Assembly: GCA_011390535.1 (NCBI GenBank)
Contig: JAABSF010000053.1
Span: 1-10,565, forward strand
Origin: Deltaproteobacteria bacterium
Lineage (GTDB): Bacteria > Myxococcota_A > Polyangia > HGW-17 > SLPX01
Direction: 5' to 3'
Length of the DNA: 10,565 nt
Both the position numbers and the translations under genes were made by a program. A model generated the notes under the pieces. That model was not told the DNA's origin and did no database searches. It saw only the letters and a list, made by a program, of their open reading frames with translations. Positions 5,347 to 10,565 of this stretch are shown piece by piece. Numbering within the stretch: position 1 is the first letter of the stretch; the number at the start of each line of letters is the position of its first letter.

Positions 5347-6753
5347 ATGAGTTCGCAGAGGAAATGCCCAAAGTGTGGACACATCAATAAAGAAGACATG
5401 CCGATCTGCACTAAATGCGGTGGTGCTTTGCCCCCTCAAGATGAAGCGGAGTTGATGCGCCAGACAATGGGCGCCTCATACGATGTCAAATGGGTTGTGG
5501 TTGGGGCGGTGATTATTCTATTACTGCAGTTCGGGACAGTTGCGCTCATTTGGCAAATAGCCGGCAAAGAGTTTCTCATTGGTGACCCGCGAAGGAGTCT
5601 TTTAGAGGCGTCCATCGAATCGGTTGATGATGATTACGGTCACTTCAAGAAGAGCAACGAGGTCAAGATCATCATCAAGTTGGACAGCGAACAAGTGAAT
5701 ACTGCGCCGAAAGTTAAGGATGTGTTTTTTGGTGGAAAAAAAGCCGGCCCATATATAAAGGAGAAGTTAAAAAGGGAGACCCAAAAATGTGATGAGTTTT
5801 GCCGTGATGGGAAGAAGGCTGAAGACGCTGAAAAAACGTGCAGCGACACATGTAAAAAATCAAAGGATTTGTTGCAAGAGGAAAAGAGCTGCAAAGAAAA
5901 ATGCAGAGAGAAGTGCCAAGGCGAGTGTACGCCTGAGATTTTATTGACGCTGGATCCTGAGACCAAGGCTTTATGTGAAGCATGTCCGAAGAAAGGCAGT
6001 GAGGCCAGAAAACTGGCTGAAGAATGCAACCGATGCAAGAAGCGGGTAGAGTATTTGAACTATCAGAGTAGGCAATGCAATGAGTGCGACGAGACTTTGG
6101 CCAACCTGAGAAAAGACGTAGAGAAATGCAAGCCCAATGGGGCGGGGTGTTACGCGCGAACCGACTACGAGACGAGGGCTGAGCTGGAAGAGCATAAAAA
6201 ACAAAAACCAACAAGAAATGAAGGTGAAAAAGCCGAGGCATTCGATGCCCGTGTGGATCGGTGGAAAAAAGGCGTAGATCGGCTTGAAAAAGGGATTGCC
6301 AACTTCGAAAAACGAACAGCGTATGCCTACAGCCCTCCTGTAAAGAAACCGAAAATGGTTCCGCTGAAGTTGGCTTTTACGACCGGGTACAAAGTGTCCA
6401 AATCTCCAGGTTATTTTTATGTCAAGGATCCCTCGGCCGGCAAACCTAGTATAGAAAAGAAAACTAAGAGGGATGATCCCACAAATCATCTAGGATTCTG
6501 GATGATGCTGGCAATCTCTGTTTTGATATATTTCCTTGGAGGAATGTTCACCGGCCGGCTCTCTCCGGGCATTACGATGAAAGAACCTGCTACGGCTGGG
6601 CTGTTTTCAGGGGTTGTTTATTTCATTTTTCTCTTGACCATCGGAGCCGAGTTTTCAGTTATTATTTTCAGTGGCGCTATAGGGTTGGTGGCTTTTGCAG
6701 GTGCTTCTTATTTCGGTGGGTGGGTCGGGGAAAAATGGCAAGGCACGATATAG
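5347..6753 (+). CDS. Zinc-ribbon membrane protein with a large cysteine-ladder extracytoplasmic domain
   Basis: This 468-aa protein has four parts. (1) A zinc ribbon, CxxC-x10-CxxC (C7, C10, C21, C24), probably cytoplasmic. (2) A transmembrane helix at about 49-72. (3) A charged, mostly helical domain (about 73-382), probably periplasmic, with 16 cysteines: C148, 152, 165, 169, 182, 186, 190, 194, then C210, 213, 227, 230, 244, 247, 261, 268. The pairs recur exactly every 17 residues (148/165/182 and 210/227/244/261). (4) A C-terminal membrane module with helices at about 384-402, 414-433 and 437-457 and the motif GRLSPGITMKEPATAG, ending in GGWVGEKWQGTI. Parts 1, 2 and 4 are shared with the next gene, its paralogue; part 3 is unique. 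GGGGAAA lies just ahead of the ATG. The next gene starts 4 nt after the stop. I recognise no characterised family. An envelope sensor or assembly factor is possible, and the disulfide ladder is inferred. Confidence 0.85.
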   Translation: MSSQRKCPKCGHINKEDMPICTKCGGALPPQDEAELMRQTMGASYDVKWVVVGAVIILLLQFGTVALIWQIAGKEFLIGDPRRSLLEASIESVDDDYGHFKKSNEVKIIIKLDSEQVNTAPKVKDVFFGGKKAGPYIKEKLKRETQKCDEFCRDGKKAEDAEKTCSDTCKKSKDLLQEEKSCKEKCREKCQGECTPEILLTLDPETKALCEACPKKGSEARKLAEECNRCKKRVEYLNYQSRQCNECDETLANLRKDVEKCKPNGAGCYARTDYETRAELEEHKKQKPTRNEGEKAEAFDARVDRWKKGVDRLEKGIANFEKRTAYAYSPPVKKPKMVPLKLAFTTGYKVSKSPGYFYVKDPSAGKPSIEKKTKRDDPTNHLGFWMMLAISVLIYFLGGMFTGRLSPGITMKEPATAGLFSGVVYFIFLLTIGAEFSVIIFSGAIGLVAFAGASYFGGWVGEKWQGTI

Positions 6754-6757
6754 AACA

Positions 6758-7300
6758 ATGTACATACTGGGCGAAAAATGCCGCTCATGCAGCAAAAGAA
6801 ATCCCAGAGGTTCCAAGTTCTGTAAACGATGTGGTACGGTGCTGAGGCCGGGTGGAGTCTACGCTCGGAACGAAGAAGACCCTGCGTTTGATTGGAAGTG
6901 GATGGCCGGGGGGATCTTGATCATAAGCGCTACGGCGCTTCTTTTTGTGTTCGGTATAAAGTGGGCGCTGGGGACGCATTTGTTGGAATGGCCCATAGGC
7001 AGGAGATTATTTTTGCTGCTGACTATAGTGGCCTCTTCATTTTTTGTGGGGGGTATAGTAGTGGGTCGTATGTCGGCGGGGGTTACGCTGAAAGAACCTG
7101 CGGCTGCAGGTGCCGTAGCGTGTGCAATTGTGTTTGCCGTAGCCAAGACAGCTATCCAAGTTTCAACCGACAATGTCGCCTCTGAGTCGGTGTTGGTGTT
7201 TGACCTTCAACTCAGCTCCATAGTTCTCATGTTGCCTGTTTGCATCGGTTTGGCTTATGTCGGTGGGTGGGTTGGAGAAAAATGGCAGGGCACCATATAG
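6758..7300 (+). CDS. Zinc-ribbon membrane protein, short paralogue of the preceding gene
   Basis: This 180-aa protein begins with the zinc ribbon CxxC-x10-CxxC (C8, C11, C22, C25), the same spacing as its upstream neighbour. Transmembrane helices follow at about 48-68, 83-104, 114-134 and 150-172. The motif GRMSAGVTLKEPAAAG (103-118) and the end GGWVGEKWQGTI match the neighbour's GRLSPGITMKEPATAG and identical last 12 residues. It lacks the large Cys-rich insert: the first and second helices are joined by only about 15 residues. I chose the ATG at 6758, 4 nt after the previous stop, because the ribbon starts right behind it; an upstream in-frame TTG at 6695 would overlap the first gene by 59 nt and adds no recognisable domain. 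No clear ribosome-binding site is present, so translation is probably coupled. The pair may form a hetero-oligomer through the shared module (inference). Function unknown. Confidence 0.85.
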   Translation: MYILGEKCRSCSKRNPRGSKFCKRCGTVLRPGGVYARNEEDPAFDWKWMAGGILIISATALLFVFGIKWALGTHLLEWPIGRRLFLLLTIVASSFFVGGIVVGRMSAGVTLKEPAAAGAVACAIVFAVAKTAIQVSTDNVASESVLVFDLQLSSIVLMLPVCIGLAYVGGWVGEKWQGTI

Positions 7301-7309
7301 AAGAGTACA

Positions 7310-8062
7310 ATGTATCGAAATCATACCGTGGCCGTGGTCATACCGGCTTATAATGAAGAGTCTCATATATCTCAGACCGTTGCCTCTGTTCCCGAATACG
7401 TAGACAAAATATTGGTGGTTGATGATGCTTCCACGGACGCCACGTTTCAGATATTGAATAAAATAAGAAGAGATGGGTTGGAGGTGATTCGGCACCGAGC
7501 TAATGGCGGAGTGGGGGCCGCCATATTGACGGGATATCGACGTGCTCTTTGTATGAGCGTGGACCTAATCGGTGTGATGGCCGGTGACAATCAAATGGAT
7601 CCCGGAGATCTTCCGGCTCTTTTAGATGCTTGTATAATAGGGAAAGTTGAATATGCGAAAGGGAACCGCTTTTTAAAAAAAGAGGTCTGGAAGCGTATGC
7701 CTAAAGACCGTCTCATCGGCAACATGGTGTTGTCGTGGGTGACGAGATTGGCCACCGGATATTATCACATCTATGATTCTCAATGTGGTTACACGGTTAT
7801 TCAAAAAGAGGCTCTTTCAAGGCTGAATCTGCAAGATGTTCATGACGGATATGGTTATTGTAACGATTTGTTGGGGCATTTAAAGCTTGCCGAAGTAAAT
7901 GTTGGTGACGTCCCGGTGAGCACCGTATACGGGGAAGAGACCTCAGGCGTCAGCGTCAAAACTGTTTTTCATCCCATATCATCAGTTTTGCTCAGGGTAT
8001 GGACTCGCAGGAGATTGGCTCGAAAAGGGCGCTTGCCGGGGATGGTTAAATCTTCATATTGA
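7310..8062 (+). CDS. Family 2 glycosyltransferase (dolichol-phosphate-mannose-synthase-like)
   Basis: This 250-aa GT-A fold enzyme transfers a sugar from a nucleotide donor, in this subfamily often to a polyprenyl phosphate at the inner face of the membrane. Motifs in order: VAVVIPAYNEE (7-17), ILVVDDASTDAT (34-45), ANGGVGAAILTGYRRAL (64-80), AGDNQMDPGD (91-100, the metal- and donor-binding segment, where the more usual form is DADGQ-DP), AKGNRF (116-121) and YDSQCGYTVIQKEAL (155-169). There is no transmembrane helix, unlike many relatives that carry C-terminal helices. It starts 9 nt after the short zinc-ribbon paralogue, with GAAGAG ahead of the ATG, so it is very likely the third gene of that operon. 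The substrate cannot be read from the sequence. Activity looks intact. Confidence 0.92.
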   Translation: MYRNHTVAVVIPAYNEESHISQTVASVPEYVDKILVVDDASTDATFQILNKIRRDGLEVIRHRANGGVGAAILTGYRRALCMSVDLIGVMAGDNQMDPGDLPALLDACIIGKVEYAKGNRFLKKEVWKRMPKDRLIGNMVLSWVTRLATGYYHIYDSQCGYTVIQKEALSRLNLQDVHDGYGYCNDLLGHLKLAEVNVGDVPVSTVYGEETSGVSVKTVFHPISSVLLRVWTRRRLARKGRLPGMVKSSY

Positions 8063-8066
8063 TATA

Positions 8067-8105
8067 AGGGCTGTCTCTTCGCGATCTTATTCTTGAGTCA
8101 GCCCT
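8067..8105. repeat. Dispersed repeat copy C, a 39-bp imperfect inverted repeat
   Basis: The arms AGGGCTGTCTC (8067-8077) and GAGTCAGCCCT (8095-8105) pair over 11 bp with one T-T mismatch and a 17-nt loop. It starts 4 nt after the glycosyltransferase stop. No T-run follows on either strand, so it is not a standard intrinsic terminator, though the hairpin may still stabilise the transcript's 3' end. Positions 8089-8104 are the exact reverse complement of 4458-4473, and 8081-8105 match 4787-4811 at 21 of 25 positions. Confidence 0.65.
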
Positions 8106-8129
8106 AAGCTTCTATCCGGGGAGAGAGAA

Positions 8130-9167
8130 TTGCATTTAACAAGTGGTGTATCCAAAGATGCCATGGAGATTCACCGTCGCGCCGTTGTGGTTGATCTCCA
8201 CGCCGATACTCCCACCATGATGCGATTTGGTTATGATTTATTAAAGCGACACAGCCCGATTCTCCCAATGGCGGCATGGGGTTTTCATTTGGATGTTCCC
8301 CGCATGCACGAAGGGGGGCTTACAGGCCAGTTTTTCGGGTTGGTTACTTTTCCTCTTACAAGAGTAGGGCTTTTCGATATAGTCCTTAAACAGATTGCTC
8401 TCGTGAGAGATGCTGCGCGATTATATCCTAATCAGCTTCGAATAGTCACCGAGGCGCAGGAGATCTTGGCATGTAAATCAGACGGCTTTTTGGCTGCGCT
8501 TTTTGGAGTTGAAGGTGCGCACGCCCTCGAAGGAAGTTTGGAGAACCTGGATATTTTGGCGGGGGCCGGGCTTCGTTATGTAGGGTTGACTCATTTTACG
8601 AAAAACAGAGCAGCATCGCCTGCTATGGGTTTGGGCGGTTCAAAGAACGGCGGGCTCACAGAGTTTGGCCGCAACCTTGTGGAAAAATGCAACGATCTCG
8701 GTGTGCTGGTGGATTTGGCACATTCCAACAGAAAGACTTTCAAGGAAGCGTTGGAGCTATCAAGAGACCCTGTGATTGTGAGCCACACAGGATTGAATGG
8801 GGTGCGCAAGCTCTGGCGTAATATAGATGATGAGCAGATTCGCGGAGTGGCGGATAAGGGAGGTTGCATAGGGATTATCTTCAGTCGATATTTTCTGGGG
8901 GGGAAACATATCTCCAGGCTTGTAGACCACATTTGTCATTGTCTCGACGTTGGTGGAGAGGGTTGTCCGGCACTTGGTTCCGATTTCGATGGGCTTATCG
9001 TTCCTCCGAAAGAGCTCCCTGATGTTTCGGCTCTTCCTCGGCTTACCCAAGAGCTTTTAAACAGAGGGTTGCGCGAAGAGACCATCCACAAGATTTTAGG
9101 CGGAAACGTGCTGAGGGTAATGCGTGAGGTGCCCCCTTCTAAATCCAAAGAGCCTGTCGTAAAATAA
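8130..9167 (+). CDS. Membrane-dipeptidase family (peptidase M19) metallohydrolase
   Basis: This 345-aa TIM-barrel enzyme belongs to the renal-dipeptidase/M19 group, which hydrolyses dipeptides, often with D- or dehydro-amino acids, using two zinc ions. All metal ligands are present: VVDLHADTP (H24, D26), GVEGAHAL (bridging E128), LVDLAHSN (H198), PVIVSHTG (H219) and ALGSDFDG (D285 or D287). Other family marks are LRYVGLTHFTKNRAASP (148-164) and a C-terminal LGGNVLRVM (323-331). Length is typical for a cytoplasmic bacterial member, and no signal peptide is seen. The start is probably TTG at 8130 because GGGGAGAG (8118-8125) sits 4 nt ahead of it; the in-frame ATG at 8163 has no ribosome-binding site and lies close to the first zinc motif. 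It is preceded by repeat copy C and converges on the lipoprotein gene, so it may be a single-gene unit. Confidence 0.95.
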   Translation: MHLTSGVSKDAMEIHRRAVVVDLHADTPTMMRFGYDLLKRHSPILPMAAWGFHLDVPRMHEGGLTGQFFGLVTFPLTRVGLFDIVLKQIALVRDAARLYPNQLRIVTEAQEILACKSDGFLAALFGVEGAHALEGSLENLDILAGAGLRYVGLTHFTKNRAASPAMGLGGSKNGGLTEFGRNLVEKCNDLGVLVDLAHSNRKTFKEALELSRDPVIVSHTGLNGVRKLWRNIDDEQIRGVADKGGCIGIIFSRYFLGGKHISRLVDHICHCLDVGGEGCPALGSDFDGLIVPPKELPDVSALPRLTQELLNRGLREETIHKILGGNVLRVMREVPPSKSKEPVVK

Positions 9168-9204
9168 AGTGCGGGGAGCGCTCATTTGCAGAAGAAACAA
9201 TCTT

Positions 9205-9762
9205 TCAGCAATTCTTGTCGTATGATGCTCGCGCTTTCCGGCATTGGTTTTTTGCCCAGCGGCAACGAAGATGGGCTGCGGGTTCATCCAACACCTCGGC
9301 TATTCGACAGATCTGTTGTGAAGCTCTACAAATAGCCGCCATGTGTCTGTAGGCTCTCTCACATCTGCTCATCCTCGCTTTTCTTTTTCGCGAGGAAGCT
9401 CGAATCCTGGATTGGGTTTCGGAAATACTCTCGTGTGCACCGGCCGTCGGCGTTGAGGGTGAAGCTTCGGCTTTGTCAACACGTGACGATCTCCGAGTCG
9501 GTAATGGCTCGACATCCAACCCCAGCCGGCCTCCATGCCACCGGAGATTTCTGCTCCATGCATCAATATAGCTTTTTTGTTCTTCGCTGGTGTTCGGTAT
9601 CTCGTTTGCACCTGGAGGGGCGACATTTGATGGCGGTGTCGGATAGGCGGAGGGAGAACTTTGCTCGCAAGTGCTCATTCTATGTCCCTTGTGTGCACAA
9701 CCGAAAAAACATAACGTCATCAAAACAAACAAGAATATACTGAAGAATCTCTTGATTTTCAT
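9205..9762 (-). CDS. Lipoprotein with a symmetric six-cysteine C-terminal domain
   Basis: This 185-aa precursor has a lipoprotein signal: basic MKIKRFF, a hydrophobic stretch (about 6-20) and a lipobox ending CFFGC, with C22 as the lipidated cysteine. A low-complexity Pro/Ser-rich linker (about 33-115) follows, then a highly basic segment (RASSRKRKARMSR, 121-133). The C-terminal domain has C134, C145, C152, C167, C174 and C185, with C185 the last residue. The gaps are 11-7-15-7-11, a mirror-symmetric pattern that suits an antiparallel helical hairpin held by three nested disulfides (134-185, 145-174, 152-167; inferred). I recall similar IC.LA.IC.LA lipoproteins as common but uncharacterised in Myxococcota. 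The start is 5 nt after the stop of the upstream gene, with GGAGGAG inside that gene's end, so the two are coupled. It is the last gene of the minus-strand unit and converges on the M19 gene. Confidence 0.8.
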   Translation of the reverse strand: MKIKRFFSIFLFVLMTLCFFGCAHKGHRMSTCEQSSPSAYPTPPSNVAPPGANEIPNTSEEQKSYIDAWSRNLRWHGGRLGLDVEPLPTRRSSRVDKAEASPSTPTAGAHESISETQSRIRASSRKRKARMSRCERAYRHMAAICRASQQICRIAEVLDEPAAHLRCRWAKNQCRKARASYDKNC

Positions 9763-9767
9763 TCCCT

Positions 9768-10382
9768 CTAGCTCTCCTCCAATAGTTCTTTTTGTAATCT
9801 TCTGTTGATCTCTATTGAGAGGGTGAGGCTCTCTATGGCCTCTCGTCTCAGCTTGTCACCACCCTTTTTATCACCTTTTGCATCTAAAGATTCGCTTTTT
9901 GCTTCCAGGATATCGGCGTATGTCATCAACAAATGCGCTCTGAAAAAACTGTCTCGTGGAAACTCCTGCAATCCTTTGCGGGCTGTTTCGAGTGCCTGAT
10001 CGATCTTGCCTGATTTTAGATATAGCTCAGCCAGCCGTGCGTGAGCATCAAGGAAGGCGCCCCATGTCTCCGGTGCGCCCTTCGGGCAGGTGACTGTCAA
10101 AGCTTTTTCCATTGTGTTCGTGGCTTTCTGAAGATCCCCCATTTTTAGATAAATGTCTGTCTGTCTGTGATGTGCTCTGATCATGGCCAGGCATGTCATC
10201 AATTCAGCTGAAGCTTCCGTTTTTCGGGGTGCTTTTTTACTTGTCTCTTTTTCACGCCTCGCACACGAGACGGGTTGAAAAGACACGGCGCATAGGAGCA
10301 GAAAAAGTAAAAAATACACTAAAGCACTAACAGTTCTGTTCTCATTTCTTGTAATCCTATTAGTCCTATCTGCAGCCATCAC
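9768..10382 (-). CDS. Exported TPR-like protein, probable lipoprotein
   Basis: This is a 204-aa precursor. A polar basic N-terminus (about 1-17) precedes a strong hydrophobic segment (about 18-35) and a possible lipobox PVSC (C40; the -3 position is Pro, so lipidation is uncertain). A Lys-rich linker then leads to helical repeats of tetratricopeptide type: AHHRQTDIYLKMGDLQKATN (70-89), AHARLAELYLKSGKIDQALE (113-132, the best match, followed by GLQEFPRD) and a third degenerate repeat at about 145-195. TPRs mediate protein-protein contacts; here they would face the periplasm. Two starts lie side by side, GTG at 10382 and ATG at 10379, both served by AGGAG about 6-9 nt upstream. It overlaps nothing certain upstream and is directly coupled to the lipoprotein gene downstream, so the pair may form one envelope complex. 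Partner and pathway are unknown. Confidence 0.82.
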   Translation of the reverse strand: MMAADRTNRITRNENRTVSALVYFLLFLLLCAVSFQPVSCARREKETSKKAPRKTEASAELMTCLAMIRAHHRQTDIYLKMGDLQKATNTMEKALTVTCPKGAPETWGAFLDAHARLAELYLKSGKIDQALETARKGLQEFPRDSFFRAHLLMTYADILEAKSESLDAKGDKKGGDKLRREAIESLTLSIEINRRLQKELLEES

Positions 10383-10565
10383 TTCGGACTCCTTCCAAAA
10401 TCAGCCGCACACACTGAATACAGTTCATTTAAACTAACTTTTCTGCCGGAGCCTTCGGCAGGGAGCGACGAGGTAGTCTGCCGGGCCTTTTTTGACCAGG
10501 GCTGAACACATGGGACTGCTGCGACGGCGGATTCGGTTGACCAACGAGATGCCAAGCCCACCGGG
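10383..10565 (-). other. Window-edge stretch without a confident gene; possible 3' end of an upstream minus-strand gene
   Basis: All three minus-strand frames stay open for a while here, so no call is safe. One frame enters from the edge and ends at a TAA at 10429-10431 with a Pro/Gln/Arg-rich tail ending in KAPAEKLV, which looks like a natural C-terminus. Another runs to a TGA at 10379-10381 that overlaps the start of the TPR gene, but its residues look random. A third ends earlier, near 10437. The stretch also holds a CTGCCG-7-CGGCAG inverted repeat (10443-10461) and two near-identical TCTGCCGG-(A)GCC segments (10442-10455 and 10477-10490). Confidence 0.3.

Noticed and set aside
5788..6150. 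Homology of the Cys ladder to mitochondrial small Tim or CHCH proteins.
   Set aside because: The twin CX3C spacing is similar, but nothing else matches, and the 17-residue period and CxxC second half are different. At most it is convergence.
5640..6489. Three long open frames (132-175 aa) on the minus strand inside the Cys-ladder gene.
   Set aside because: They are antisense to a frame with clear domain structure and have Phe/Ser/His-rich composition typical of the complement of a Lys/Glu-rich gene.
4458..8105. A complete insertion sequence defined by the inverted repeats.
   Set aside because: There is no transposase-like gene inside and no target-site duplication at the ends, so only a possible inserted block or remnant can be claimed.
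8067..8105. Intrinsic transcription terminator after the glycosyltransferase.
   Set aside because: The 11-bp stem has a 17-nt loop and no T-run follows on either strand.
10379..10561. A 60-aa gene (GTG start) ending at the TPR gene start.
   Set aside because: Its composition looks random, it has no visible ribosome-binding site within the window, and another frame gives a more natural protein tail.

Overview
The window looks like chromosomal DNA from a Gram-negative bacterium of the former Deltaproteobacteria (Myxococcota or a relative). The pointers are a chromosomal-type ParA/ParB pair, a PilZ protein of the type amplified in Myxococcus, two candidate lipoproteins, and a Cys-patterned lipoprotein family I associate with that group. 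The base composition is moderate rather than GC-rich, so a classical myxobacterium is unlikely. The taxonomic call is inference.

Layout. Positions 1-4105 (minus strand) form one apparent operon in the order parA, parB, a PilZ plus degenerate-receiver protein, and a glycogen-synthase-fold (GT5) protein. The GT5 protein runs off the left edge and has lost the residues needed for catalysis. Positions 4106-4487 are a divergent control region with a 12-bp palindrome beside a TTGACA box. On the plus strand there follow two small unrecognised genes (4488-4805, 4867-5052), a 294-bp leader rich in small hairpins (5053-5346), and a tight three-gene operon (5347-8062). That operon encodes two paralogous zinc-ribbon membrane proteins and a family 2 glycosyltransferase. 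The first paralogue carries a large extracytoplasmic domain with 16 cysteines, most of them on an exact 17-residue period. Next comes a membrane-dipeptidase-family (M19) metallopeptidase at 8130-9167. On the minus strand, converging on it, lie a Cys-patterned lipoprotein (9205-9762) and a TPR-like exported protein (9768-10382). The last 180 bp show no gene I can call with confidence.

How the genes may work together. The left block is chromosome segregation (ParABS) linked to a c-di-GMP-binding effector and a probable pseudo-glycosyltransferase. The middle block (4458-8105) is bracketed by a 16-bp perfect inverted repeat with a third, related copy inside it, so it may be an inserted accessory block. 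Its core looks like an undescribed membrane system: a cytoplasmic zinc ribbon, a cysteine-ladder periplasmic domain, a shared C-terminal membrane module ending in an identical 12-residue tail, and a nucleotide-sugar transferase. The right block is envelope-associated. I saw no tRNA, rRNA, CRISPR array, transposase or parS site.
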